This document shows, in pieces, positions 1 to 8,556 of a DNA stretch of 64,000 nucleotides (position 1 is its first letter; each line of letters begins with the position of its first letter). The notes under the pieces are model-generated. The model saw nothing but the letters and a program-made list of their open reading frames with translations. It was not told the origin of the DNA and did not search any database. A program made the position numbers and the translations under genes. The DNA is from Lysinibacillus capsici (GTDB lineage: Bacteria; Bacillota; Bacilli; Bacillales_A; Planococcaceae), in the NCBI RefSeq assembly GCF_003367505.1, contig NZ_PXXX01000015.1, forward strand, positions 229,173-293,172. Direction: 5' to 3'.

Positions 1-1
1 A

Positions 2-253
2 AATTTTGAGGAAACACATGATGGCTATAACCCTCATGAGAAAATTTCCCGATTTGAGGCAGTCCGTTTGTATACAGTAGGAGCGGCTGAAATCATTGGA
101 CAGCAATTGATGCGTGGCAAAATTGCAGAAGGCTTTGCTGCAGACTTTACGATTTTACAAGAAGACGTTTTTACGGTAGAGATGGAGCAGCTTCCACACA
201 TTCAAGTCGCATGTACGGTTGTGAATGGTCAGATAGTATATGAAAATCGCTGA
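2..253 (+). CDS. Amidohydrolase (YtcJ/amidohydrolase-3-like), C-terminal fragment
   Basis: The reading frame is open from the window edge, so this is the last 83 residues of a longer protein. The tail has the layout of metal-dependent amidohydrolases: a helix with a VGAAEIIG segment, then a G-x-I-x-x-G-x-x-ADF turn (AEGFAADFTIL), then a closing beta strand ending in VVNGQIVYENR. This is the small beta-sandwich that packs on the TIM barrel, where 'ADF' and 'V-x-G' are typical. The catalytic metal ligands lie outside the window, so the substrate cannot be named. A terminator overlaps the stop codon, so this is the last gene of its transcript. Confidence 0.75.
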   Translation, partial: NFEETHDGYNPHEKISRFEAVRLYTVGAAEIIGQQLMRGKIAEGFAADFTILQEDVFTVEMEQLPHIQVACTVVNGQIVYENR

Positions 254-281
254 GAAGGTTATCCTTCCCAGCGATTTTTTT
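245..281 (+). terminator. Rho-independent terminator after amidohydrolase
   Basis: An inverted repeat (AATCGCTgAGAAGG / CCTTCCcAGCGATT, one mismatch, 4-nt loop) is followed by seven T. It starts inside the last codons of the amidohydrolase gene. Confidence 0.85.
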
Positions 282-287
282 ATGGGA

Positions 288-497
288 CTATTGTTTGTCA
301 GTTAATTGTTTTACTTGTTGTTCTAGGGTCGACACACGTTTTGATAAGTCCTCTACTTGCTGTTGCATGGTTGGTGGAGGAGACACAGGGGCAGTGGATT
401 TCATTTTTTTGATCATATGGATCATTACGAAAAAGATCGCTAGAAACATACATAAAAGAACGGTTGTACTAATGATATCACCAAGGTTGAATTTCAT
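288..497 (-). CDS. Small membrane protein with C-terminal coiled coil
   Basis: This 69-residue protein has one transmembrane helix (about residues 8-29), a short basic stretch (KKMK), a Pro-rich hinge and a C-terminal heptad-like helix (VEDLSKRVSTLEQQVKQL), so it is probably a membrane-anchored coiled coil facing the cytoplasm. A GGAG ribosome site lies 7-8 nt before the ATG. It resembles the short DUF4083-type proteins of bacilli, but that is only an impression. It is convergent with the amidohydrolase and divergent from the phosphodiesterase gene. No function can be assigned. Confidence 0.7.
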   Translation of the reverse strand: MKFNLGDIISTTVLLCMFLAIFFVMIHMIKKMKSTAPVSPPPTMQQQVEDLSKRVSTLEQQVKQLTDKQ

Positions 498-709
498 GTT
501 TGCGCTCCTTTCTGTAGCGGGTATCTAGTTATATACAGGGTAGCCTGCTAAAAAGTTTCAAAAAAATGGTGAATGTCACGATTAATACAAAAATTGACGC
601 CTACTTTGGTGTAGAGGAGTGCTATTTTATTGGCTTCGAGGAATGGGTCATAGCAGTCAAAACATACGTTAGTAGTGAGCGATTTTAACAGCATGATAGG
701 GGTGAGTAT

Positions 710-2479
710 GTGCACAAGGCAGGACAAGTAATGCGACAGGCTGTCCATAATATTTATGTTTATCGATTCGATTATGTACAGGTTTTCGCATTAATTAGAA
801 TCTTTCAGTTTTTATTAATGATCCCTGTAACCTCTATCGTTTTGAAGCTCATGCTACGAGTAACAGGGTTTACACATATTACTGAGCAAAATTGGCAAAG
901 CTTTGTGACGCATCCCTTTGTGATGATAATGATTTGTCTATTAATTTTGCTGTTTTTATTATTTGTATATTATGAGATGGGCTTTCTATTTCTCATGGCC
1001 TTTCATCAGCAACGAGGACTTCGCTACCGATTTCTTCCTTTATGGCAACAATTAAATCGCAAGGTTGTCTATTTTTTTAGTGTGCAAGTTCTATTTCTCA
1101 TCGTCTATTTAGCACTATTAATGCCACTAGCTTCCTTTATGCTACCCCTTACATTGACTCAATCCATCTCCCTACCACATTTTCTAACTGAAGAAATCAT
1201 GAGTAGTCGAGCGGGTAGGCTAGCATATGCTGCGGTGGCAAGCATTATCGTGATGATAGGTATTCGAAGCATCTTAACGTTACCTATCTTTACAATCCAG
1301 CCGAACATCTCTATTTTGCGTTCTTTTAAGCAAAGCTGGCGATTTTCCAAGCGTGGTTTATTTGAACTAGTCGTGCTACTAGCTATGCTTTTAACAGGTC
1401 ATCTGTTGATGATGCTTGGTATCACAGTGGTGGCTACGTTTCCGCTCTATCTAATTGAACGTTTAATGCCAAGTGCAGCCTTGGTTACGGCTGGGCTGAC
1501 ACTAGCCTTTTTAGAAATGGTCTTTGTGGTGCTATTTAGTTTATTACAGGCGATGTTTTCACAAGTTATGGTCGCCATTACGTATAATACGCTAGTTATA
1601 GGCAAAGTGAGCGGGACTACACATCGGAAGCGGCGCTATAAGCCATTACTATTGATCAGTGGCATTGTGTTTCTCGTATTAAGTATGATGAATATCAATT
1701 CATTAGAGAAAAGTGTCTATGCGCCAGATACCAAAATTATTGCCCACCGCGGCTATGTAGCAGGCAATGTAGAAAATACAATTAGTGGATTGGTGAGTGC
1801 AGCCAATGCGGGGGCAGATTTAATTGAAATCGACATTCAACAAACGGTGGATGGGGAATTCGTCGTCTTCCATGATCGAACATTACGAAGGTTAGCAGGT
1901 AAAAATGGTGTTATTGCGAATATGACCCTGAGCGAACTAAAAACGTTAACCATTCATCAAAATGGCTTTAGCGATAAAATTGCTTCATTAGATGATTGTA
2001 TTGAAATTGCCAAAGCGTTAGATGTGGCGCTTCTAATCGAATTAAAGGTGCATGGTCAAGAAACAGAAGATGTTTTACCTAAATTAGTAGAGAAGCTACG
2101 AAAATACAAGGTGCTAGATTCCTATTATGTGCAATCCGCTGATGGACAGAAAATGACGCAATTAAAAAAATTGGTGCCGAATTTGCGAGTCGGTATTGTC
2201 TATGCACTCAATATTGGACCGATGGAGGAAAATGTTGATTTTATCGCACTGGAGGAATCCTGGGTAACGGAGCAGCTTATCGAAGAATTGAAGCAACATC
2301 CGACCGATTTATTTGTTTGGACACTCAATGACGACCGCTCCCTGCAAACCTTTATCGAAAAAAATGTCAGCGGCGTCATCACTGACCACCCCGACGTCGC
2401 CCGTGAGCTAAGAACCCAGCAAAGCGAAAACCAGTATTTCTTACAGCGCATCCTGAATCGTCTGAGATTTATCTTTTGA
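710..2479 (+). CDS. Membrane-anchored glycerophosphodiester phosphodiesterase
   Basis: The 589-residue protein has two parts. Residues 1 to about 330 hold six to eight hydrophobic helices of the GDPD-associated membrane domain. Residues about 340-570 are a GDPD TIM barrel. The catalytic HRG motif is seen as IIAHRGYVAGNVENT, with His near residue 346, and is followed by the metal-binding IEIDIQ and the VVFHD motif. LIELK and the closing VSGVITDHPD are also standard for the family. These enzymes release glycerol-3-phosphate from glycerophosphodiesters; membrane-fused forms probably act on lipid or teichoic-acid head groups. The GTG start at 710 is preceded by AGGGGTG; the ATG at 731 is a possible alternative. 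It appears to be monocistronic. Confidence 0.9.
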   Translation: MHKAGQVMRQAVHNIYVYRFDYVQVFALIRIFQFLLMIPVTSIVLKLMLRVTGFTHITEQNWQSFVTHPFVMIMICLLILLFLLFVYYEMGFLFLMAFHQQRGLRYRFLPLWQQLNRKVVYFFSVQVLFLIVYLALLMPLASFMLPLTLTQSISLPHFLTEEIMSSRAGRLAYAAVASIIVMIGIRSILTLPIFTIQPNISILRSFKQSWRFSKRGLFELVVLLAMLLTGHLLMMLGITVVATFPLYLIERLMPSAALVTAGLTLAFLEMVFVVLFSLLQAMFSQVMVAITYNTLVIGKVSGTTHRKRRYKPLLLISGIVFLVLSMMNINSLEKSVYAPDTKIIAHRGYVAGNVENTISGLVSAANAGADLIEIDIQQTVDGEFVVFHDRTLRRLAGKNGVIANMTLSELKTLTIHQNGFSDKIASLDDCIEIAKALDVALLIELKVHGQETEDVLPKLVEKLRKYKVLDSYYVQSADGQKMTQLKKLVPNLRVGIVYALNIGPMEENVDFIALEESWVTEQLIEELKQHPTDLFVWTLNDDRSLQTFIEKNVSGVITDHPDVARELRTQQSENQYFLQRILNRLRFIF

Positions 2480-2695
2480 TCGGGGGAGAATAAAATTGCG
2501 AAGAAGCGAATATCCGCGAAAGCAAAGCACCGCCATCTAGTAAATCGAATATTCAAGAGAAGTCGCTCGCAAATCGCTATCGCTCAAAATGAGGAAGCAA
2601 AGCTCTAGCCATAAAAATGGAGACAGTTTGTAACCTTTTTCGTGTGAACACGACTACTTTATTGAATTCGGGAAAATGAAGGAGATGCTTTTTGT

Positions 2696-3652
2696 ATGAA
2701 AATGACGAAAGTCGTACCATTTGCTATGTCAGCATTATTATTAGGGGGCGCGATTGGAGCTCCAACTGCATCAGCGAACGAAGGAGAGGCTACTGTGATT
2801 AACGCAGAAACTTCGGAGCAACAAGTGCAGCCTATTTTTATTAAAGTGACAGGTACAGTTGAAAACGTAGAAGTACGTGAAAATGCCACATACTATACAG
2901 TGGTTGATGGTGACAATACAAATATTGTGATTGCCAATAAAGACTCATTAGTTTTTGACAATATGGGAAAAGAAGCCAAGCTTCAAAAAGGAGATAAGGT
3001 GTCAGCTTACTCATATGCCAAGAAGCCGATGCTTGCGATTTATCCACCACAATACAACCCAGAAGTAATCATTGTAGAAACAGAAGAAATGGGTAGCGTG
3101 GAAGTGGATTTCTTCAATAAAGATTTAGTGGATACTGAAAATAACCTCAAGTTAAATGTTGGGGAAGACACGAAGCTAGCAAGTGCTACTGGCAAAGCTG
3201 TGAAAGTGGACGATTTAAAAGAGCAACATTTAGTGGTGTTCTACACAATCGCAACGATGAGCATCCCTGCTCAAACACCGCCATCAAAAGTGATAGTATT
3301 AGATACAATTGAGAAGGAAGAGCCTGTTGAAGTGGATCCAACACCAGAACCAGAACCAGCTCCAGCTCCAGTTGATTCAGCGGTTCAAGAAATTATCAAT
3401 AAAGACTTTTACGAAGTAGATGGGACAAAAATGGTGCCGCTACGCTTAATCGCTGAAAAGCTAGGCTTTAAAGTAGAAGTAACGCCAAAAGGTGCCATTG
3501 TTTCAAAAGGAGCCCTTGCGTATACAATTACGCGAGGTCAAAAAGAATATGGTTATAATAAAGCGCTTCGCCAATTTAAAGTAGCCCCTGCTTTATTAGA
3601 ATCTGGCAAAACATACGTACCTGTTGAATTTGTAGAGGAATTAACAAAATAA
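2696..3652 (+). CDS. Secreted protein with copper amine oxidase N-like (stalk) domain
   Basis: This 318-residue exported protein has a signal peptide at residues 1-27 (KMTK, hydrophobic core, then TASANEG, with cleavage probably after ASA). A beta-rich region follows at about 45-205. A Pro/Glu/Ala linker (PTPEPEPAPAPV) leads to a C-terminal domain at about 228-318 resembling copper amine oxidase N-domains (MVPLRLIAEKLGFKVE and TYVPVEFVEEL). In Bacillales such domains occur in cell-surface proteins and do not imply oxidase activity. The ATG follows a GGAG site. The gene stands alone with its own terminator. The ligand is unknown. Confidence 0.82.
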   Translation: MKMTKVVPFAMSALLLGGAIGAPTASANEGEATVINAETSEQQVQPIFIKVTGTVENVEVRENATYYTVVDGDNTNIVIANKDSLVFDNMGKEAKLQKGDKVSAYSYAKKPMLAIYPPQYNPEVIIVETEEMGSVEVDFFNKDLVDTENNLKLNVGEDTKLASATGKAVKVDDLKEQHLVVFYTIATMSIPAQTPPSKVIVLDTIEKEEPVEVDPTPEPEPAPAPVDSAVQEIINKDFYEVDGTKMVPLRLIAEKLGFKVEVTPKGAIVSKGALAYTITRGQKEYGYNKALRQFKVAPALLESGKTYVPVEFVEELTK

Positions 3653-3661
3653 TCTCGTCAT

Positions 3662-3699
3662 CTCCCTTTATGGTTTCTACCATAAAGGGGGATTTTTTA
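3662..3699 (+). terminator. Rho-independent terminator
   Basis: CTCCCTTTATGG and CCATAAAGGGGG form a stem with a 6-nt loop, followed by six T. It ends the stalk-domain gene. Confidence 0.9.
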
Positions 3700-3855
3700 T
3701 GGGAAAAAATAGTTGTAGAAAAATATTTTAAAAAAGGTTTTAGAGAGCAGTTGGAGACAACTGAAATTGGTTTTTTGTGGAGTTTTCATTTTACGCTTAA
3801 GAGAAATAAGTGGCTTTAGAGAGAAAAATTCATACAGAAAATAAAATTCAGAGTA

Positions 3856-3884
3856 TTGACAATTGTTAAACTATTATTTAAAAT
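3856..3884 (+). promoter_or_regulatory. Sigma-A promoter of the BMC operon
   Basis: TTGACA at 3856-3861 and TAAAAT at 3879-3884 are separated by 17 bp. This is a near-consensus vegetative promoter about 80 bp upstream of the DeoR-type regulator, the first gene of the operon. The 155 bp before it hold nothing else I can name. Confidence 0.75.
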
Positions 3885-3891
3885 TCAAAAC

Positions 3892-3945
3892 AAATCCACA
3901 TAAATACAGAAATAAAGTGTTGGATTTGTGGATTTTGTTGGATTT
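3892..3945 (+). promoter_or_regulatory. Candidate operator: repeated TGGATTT motif
   Basis: TGGATTT occurs three times in direct orientation (3921, 3929, 3939) and once inverted as AAATCCA (3892). All lie between the -10 box and the DeoR start. DeoR-family repressors often bind repeated short motifs downstream of their own promoter, so this is the most likely autoregulatory operator. The protein-site link is inferred. Confidence 0.5.
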
Positions 3946-3970
3946 AACTTTGTGTTTGGAGTGATGATGT

Positions 3971-4762
3971 ATGTCTCTTTCGTTTGAGGAACGTAAAAAA
4001 GTGATTTTAGATATTTTAGATTTAGAAGGAAAAGTGAAGGTAAGTGATGCAGAGCAGCTATTAAATGTATCAGGCGAGACTATACGTAGAGATATGGATC
4101 GATTGGAGAAGGAAGGGCTTCTACACAAAGTCTATGGGGGGGCTGTTAAGGCAAAGGAAAAGTATGAGAGGACCTTTGAACAGAAAACGTCACTTAACAA
4201 TATAGAGAAGAGAAGGATTTGTAAGGCTGCTGCAAGTATTGTGGAAGACGGTGATGTTATTTTTATCGGTCATGGTACAACAGCCTATGAAATCGTTCGT
4301 TATTTAGGTGATAAGCCCAACGTCATTGTCGTCACAAATTCACTCCCAGTTTTATCATTAGCCGCAGAATGCTTTCAAGGGAAGGTGCTCTTTGCGGGAG
4401 GAGAATATGAACATCGACAAAAATTTATGGGAGGTCCATTAGCTGATTTATTTTTTAATCAACTAAAGGCAAATAAAGCCTTTGTTGCTGCAGGCGGAAT
4501 TTCGTTAGCAGATGGTATTACCGACTATGATATTACGGGCGCAGCGATTTCAAAGAAATTAATAGAGCGGGCAGAAAATACGATTATTTTAGCAGACCAT
4601 ACGAAATTTGGTGTCTCTACATTTGCGCATATTTGTCATTTAGAGGACGTTTCGATGGTGATTACAGATCAAAAGAGCTCCACACAATGGCAGGAACGAT
4701 TACAGCAGAAAAAAGTGGAATTATTCATTGCAGGTGAAATGTTGGATGACGTCAATGTATAG
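3971..4762 (+). CDS. DeoR/GlpR-family transcriptional regulator of the BMC operon
   Basis: The 263-residue protein has an N-terminal winged helix-turn-helix (residues 5-60; the GETIRRDMDRLEKEGLLHKVYGGA stretch is the DeoR signature) and a C-terminal DeoRC sensor domain of the ISOCOT fold (about 75-235). That domain shows the sugar-phosphate-isomerase-like segments GHGTTAYEIV and VVTNSLPV. DeoR sensors usually bind phosphorylated intermediates, which fits a pathway with an O-phospho amino alcohol; this link is inference. It is the first gene after a strong promoter and repeated TGGATTT motifs, and it is followed at 13 nt by the aminotransferase gene. It is probably a local repressor relieved by a pathway phosphate ester. 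Confidence 0.85.
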   Translation: MSLSFEERKKVILDILDLEGKVKVSDAEQLLNVSGETIRRDMDRLEKEGLLHKVYGGAVKAKEKYERTFEQKTSLNNIEKRRICKAAASIVEDGDVIFIGHGTTAYEIVRYLGDKPNVIVVTNSLPVLSLAAECFQGKVLFAGGEYEHRQKFMGGPLADLFFNQLKANKAFVAAGGISLADGITDYDITGAAISKKLIERAENTIILADHTKFGVSTFAHICHLEDVSMVITDQKSSTQWQERLQQKKVELFIAGEMLDDVNV

Positions 4763-4775
4763 GAAGGTGGAAACT

Positions 4776-6041
4776 ATGGACTATTTTGCAAATAAACAGG
4801 CAACCTTACAAAAATCAATTGACTGGTGGAATCCAGGAAAAACGAAACAGTGGCAAATCGATGGTGTCGATGTCGTTATCGGGAAACGAGAGGGCTATTA
4901 TTTCTACGATGTGGATGGCAAAAAATTAATGAATGCGCATCTCAATGGCGGAACATATAACCTTGGCCATCGTAATCCAGAAGTCATTGCTGCATTAGTG
5001 GAAGGAACCAATTATTTTGACATTGGTAATCATCATTTTCCATCTACTGCACGTGCACAGTTAGCTGAAAAATTAGCAGCCTGCACACCAGAAGGCTTAA
5101 CATATTCTATTTTCTCTAGTGGTGGAAGTGAAGCAATTGATGTGGCTCTAAAGTGTGCGCGTTATGCTACAAAACGTAAAAAAACGATTTCCATTAAAAA
5201 TGGATATCATGGACACACAGGTCTTGCAGTTTCGCTTGGCAATGAACGCTATTCAAAACCATTTTTAAGTGAGGGCAGTCCCCATGAATTTGTGCACGTA
5301 CCTTTCAATGATCTGGCGGCAATGGAACGAGAGCTTGCTAGAGGGGATGTAGCTAGCGTAATTATCGAGACTATTCCTGCGACATATGGTTTCCCCTTGC
5401 CCACTGCTAATTACTTGGCTGATGTCAAATCACTTTGTGAACGATACGGGGCATTATATATTGCAGATGAGGTGCAAACGGGCTTGATGAGAACAGGTAA
5501 GCTGTGGGGAATTGAGCATTATGGCGTGAAACCGGATATTCTGGTGACAGCAAAGGGGCTAAGTGGCGGTATCTATCCAATTGCAGCTACAGTGGTCAAT
5601 GAACGAGCAGGCGGCTGGATGGAAGAAGATGGACTAGCCCATATTTCTACATTTGGTGGAGCAGAACTAGGTTGTGTAGTGGCGATGAAAGTATTAGAAA
5701 TCTCCCAACGTCCTGAAGTAGTAAAGAATGTAGAATATGTTGCTCGTTATCTACGAAGTGGTTTAGAGCGTATTCAACAACAATATCCTGATTTCTTTGT
5801 GGGCATTCGTCAGCTTGGCGTTGTTATGGGCCTAGAATTTAATCATCCTGAAGGGGCTAAATATGTGATGAGCTCCTTGTACAAACATGGTGTATGGGCC
5901 ATTTATTCAATGCTGGATACACGTGTGTTGCAATTTAAGCCAGGGCTATTATGTGATAAAGCGTACTGTGATGAATTGCTTGAAAAATGTGAGGCGGGCA
6001 TAAAAGAAGCAGCGCAGCTTGTAAAATTTGCACGCTATTAA
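4776..6041 (+). CDS. Class III aminotransferase-fold enzyme, probable amino-alcohol-phosphate phospho-lyase
   Basis: This 421-residue PLP enzyme belongs to aminotransferase class III. Visible features are the SSGGSEAIDVALK phosphate-cup segment, NGYHGHT, the DEVQTG cofactor-Asp motif and the Schiff-base lysine in VTAKGLSGG (Lys260). True class III transaminases and the phospho-lyases (ETNPPL/AGXT2L type, acting on phosphoethanolamine) share this fold. The next gene is an APH kinase and the operon makes an aldehyde-handling shell, so I infer phospho-lyase activity giving aldehyde, ammonia and phosphate, as in the actinobacterial aminopropanol BMC. The ATG at 4776 follows AGGAAGGTGG; an upstream in-frame ATG lies inside deoR without a site. 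No clear encapsulation tail is present. Confidence 0.82.
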   Translation: MDYFANKQATLQKSIDWWNPGKTKQWQIDGVDVVIGKREGYYFYDVDGKKLMNAHLNGGTYNLGHRNPEVIAALVEGTNYFDIGNHHFPSTARAQLAEKLAACTPEGLTYSIFSSGGSEAIDVALKCARYATKRKKTISIKNGYHGHTGLAVSLGNERYSKPFLSEGSPHEFVHVPFNDLAAMERELARGDVASVIIETIPATYGFPLPTANYLADVKSLCERYGALYIADEVQTGLMRTGKLWGIEHYGVKPDILVTAKGLSGGIYPIAATVVNERAGGWMEEDGLAHISTFGGAELGCVVAMKVLEISQRPEVVKNVEYVARYLRSGLERIQQQYPDFFVGIRQLGVVMGLEFNHPEGAKYVMSSLYKHGVWAIYSMLDTRVLQFKPGLLCDKAYCDELLEKCEAGIKEAAQLVKFARY

Positions 6042-6084
6042 AGGAAAGAAAGCTTGTCAATTTAGTAAACAGGGGGTTTTCTAG

Positions 6085-7104
6085 ATGGGTCAAATGGATT
6101 TCATAGATTTAGAATTGGTCCTTTCCAACTTTCATCAAGCAGCAAATGATGCATTAAAGGAGTTTAGTTGTTTACTAGAAGCATCTTGTAAAATGATTGA
6201 TTATTCCGAAAATGCGACGTATCTCGTAGAAGATGGGCAGGGCAAAAAATATATTCTGAGGATCAGCCGACCAAATTACCATAAAAAAGAGGAGATCGAA
6301 GCGGAGATTGCCTGGTTAAACTCGCTCCATGAGCAATCTCCTATTGATGTATCACTACCGATGCGAGCAGATGACGGTGACTACGTACATGCTCATTCGT
6401 ATAATGACACGATATATTATAGCACATTATTTACATTTTTGGAGGGCAATGCTCCTGATGAGAATAATGAAGATGACTTAATTCAGCAATTTGAAACATT
6501 AGGCGAAATTACAGCCATGTTCCATAAACACACAATCGAGCAGCATGATTATTACCAAGCCTTTCAGCGCATGACATGGGACTATGACACGATTCTAGGT
6601 CAATCTCCAAAATGGGCGAGATGGCAGGATGGACTAGGAATGACCCCTGCACGAATCGCTTTATATGAGGAAGCATCACATATCATTCAAAAGAAGCTTG
6701 AGGCATTTGGGAAAGATAAAACACGATTTGGTCTTATCCATGCGGATTTACGCTTAGCTAATTTACTCATCTATGGGGACGAAATTAAAGTGATTGATTT
6801 TGATGATTGTGGTTTTGGGTGGTTTTTATATGATTTAGCAACATCGGTGAGCTTTATTGAGCATATGCCTTATCTTGATGAGTTGATCGCTTCATGGGTT
6901 AAGGGCTATAGCAAAATTCGATTATTAACAGACGCAGAAAAAGAAATGATTCCAACTTTTATATTAATGAGAAGACTACAGCTTATTTCGTGGATTGGAA
7001 GTCGTGATAATGAGACAACGCGCTTACTTGGTGAAAATTACACGCTTCAGAGTGATGATTTAGTGAAAGCCTATGTAGAAAAGTATCAAGACTGTACCAA
7101 CTAA
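6085..7104 (+). CDS. APH-family small-molecule kinase (amino-alcohol kinase)
   Basis: The 339-residue aminoglycoside/choline-kinase-like phosphotransferase has the catalytic loop HADLRLANLL (His219, Asp221, Asn226) and the metal-binding IDFDD motif about 17 residues later. Its N-lobe begins with ATYLVED and has the lysine of KKYILRISRP. Homologous kinases in the actinobacterial aminoacetone/aminopropanol BMC phosphorylate (S)-1-amino-2-propanol. Adjacency to a class III PLP enzyme and an ethanolamine-type permease makes an amino-alcohol substrate likely here. AGGGGG lies 8 nt before the ATG. Whether the substrate is aminopropanol, ethanolamine or another amino alcohol cannot be read from sequence. 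Confidence 0.82.
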   Translation: MGQMDFIDLELVLSNFHQAANDALKEFSCLLEASCKMIDYSENATYLVEDGQGKKYILRISRPNYHKKEEIEAEIAWLNSLHEQSPIDVSLPMRADDGDYVHAHSYNDTIYYSTLFTFLEGNAPDENNEDDLIQQFETLGEITAMFHKHTIEQHDYYQAFQRMTWDYDTILGQSPKWARWQDGLGMTPARIALYEEASHIIQKKLEAFGKDKTRFGLIHADLRLANLLIYGDEIKVIDFDDCGFGWFLYDLATSVSFIEHMPYLDELIASWVKGYSKIRLLTDAEKEMIPTFILMRRLQLISWIGSRDNETTRLLGENYTLQSDDLVKAYVEKYQDCTN

Positions 7105-7129
7105 ATAACGATAAAAGGTGGCGAATAAC

Positions 7130-8536
7130 ATGTCTTCGAAAAAGGATGAAATCATCGTATTAAAGAAAGCCCTTACACCCATCCATTTATGGACAATTGG
7201 CGTCGGCATTGTGATTTCTGGGAACTACTTTGGCTGGAATTTTGGTTTAAGTCAATCTGGTTTTTTAGGAATGCTCATTGCCACATTATTTATGGCGATT
7301 ATGTATTTAACGATGACCTTAGGTATTTCTGAATTATCGACGATGTTACCTTATGCAGGAGGACCTTACTCCTTTGCTCGACGGGCGATGGGGCGTTATA
7401 TCGGTTTTATTACAGGAGTTGGTGTCGTGCTGCAATATGTCATTGCCGCACCAATTATCGCGATTGGTATTGGGGGCTATATCAGCTTTTTGTTTCCAGC
7501 CGTACCGACAGTGGTGGCAGCTGCCTTTATGTATGCTCTGTTCATGGGGGTTCATATTATTGGCATTAAAGAATATGCCACGATCGAAATGGTGCTTGTT
7601 TTTATTGCTTTAGGCTTACTAGTCTTAATGTATTTCGTTGGTTTACCGCAAATTAATGTGGGCCATTTATTCCCTGAGAATGGCGATCTTATACCAGGTG
7701 GATTTAAAGGCATCTGGTCAGCATTGCCCTATGCGATGTGGCTATTCCTAGCAATCGAGATGTTGCCTATGTTATCGGAGGAGACGAGAGATGTGCAGAA
7801 GGACATGCCGAAGGGGTTAATTTCAGGTATGGTGACCTTGCTGATTTTATCCATTTTGACAACAACTGTTGCCATTGGGCTAGCTGGCATCGATGTCATG
7901 ACGGTTGCTGAAGATCCATTGCCAGCAGCGATTGCCGCTGTTTTTGGAAATACGTATTGGTTGGCGCAGATTTTAGCATCTGTTGGCTTAGTAGGACTAA
8001 TTGCAAGCTTTTCGGGTGTGATTTTGGCTTACTCTCGTCAGGTCTATGCTTTATCACGTGCAGGCTATTTGCCAAGCATGTTATCGAAGATGCATAAAAA
8101 GCGTCAGACACCATATATGGCCATTATTTTGCCAGGCTTTATCGGGTTAGTGTTAGTCATTTTATTTAATCCAGATGATTTAATTTTAATTTCTACATTT
8201 GGGGCATTAGTATCGTATATTACGATGAATTTATCGGTGTTGATTTTGCGTAAAAAAGAACCTCATTTAGTACGTACCTTTAAGACACCGCTGTATCCAT
8301 TTACGCCTATTGTCTCACTTGCGCTAGCCGTCATTGCTATCTTTGCGAGCTTCTTTGCGAATTTGACTTTTTTCATCGTTTGTTTGGCTGTTTTTGCTGT
8401 GGCAACGATCTATTATTGGGTGTGGGCAAGACACCATATTAACGAGGATGCACCAGAGGAACGCTTTGCGAAGGACGCTACAGTGCAGGTAGAGGTGCAA
8501 GCACCAGTATCGCCAATAGAGGCTATACGAGAATAA
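7130..8536 (+). CDS. APC-superfamily permease, ethanolamine-permease-like
   Basis: The 468-residue integral membrane protein has about 12 hydrophobic helices in the amino acid-polyamine-organocation pattern. The N-terminal LTPIHLWTIGVGIVISGNYFG and PYAGGPYSFARRAMG segments match the ethanolamine permease branch rather than typical amino acid permeases. It sits in the plasma membrane and would bring in the amino alcohol or aminoacetone for the kinase. It lies 25 nt after the kinase gene; the ATG at 7130 is preceded by AAAAGGTGG, and the GTG at 7118 overlaps that site and is less likely. The C-terminal 40 residues are charged and cytoplasmic. Confidence 0.87.
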   Translation: MSSKKDEIIVLKKALTPIHLWTIGVGIVISGNYFGWNFGLSQSGFLGMLIATLFMAIMYLTMTLGISELSTMLPYAGGPYSFARRAMGRYIGFITGVGVVLQYVIAAPIIAIGIGGYISFLFPAVPTVVAAAFMYALFMGVHIIGIKEYATIEMVLVFIALGLLVLMYFVGLPQINVGHLFPENGDLIPGGFKGIWSALPYAMWLFLAIEMLPMLSEETRDVQKDMPKGLISGMVTLLILSILTTTVAIGLAGIDVMTVAEDPLPAAIAAVFGNTYWLAQILASVGLVGLIASFSGVILAYSRQVYALSRAGYLPSMLSKMHKKRQTPYMAIILPGFIGLVLVILFNPDDLILISTFGALVSYITMNLSVLILRKKEPHLVRTFKTPLYPFTPIVSLALAVIAIFASFFANLTFFIVCLAVFAVATIYYWVWARHHINEDAPEERFAKDATVQVEVQAPVSPIEAIRE

Positions 8537-8556
8537 ATAAAGGGATGGGTTTTTCT

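Noticed and set aside
2200..2556. A 118-codon minus-strand frame over the GDPD gene end
   Set aside because: It lies opposite a confident catalytic domain and has no start signals.
4728..4775. An earlier start for the PLP enzyme inside deoR
   Set aside because: No ribosome site, while AGGAAGGTGG precedes the ATG at 4776, and the shorter form fits the family.
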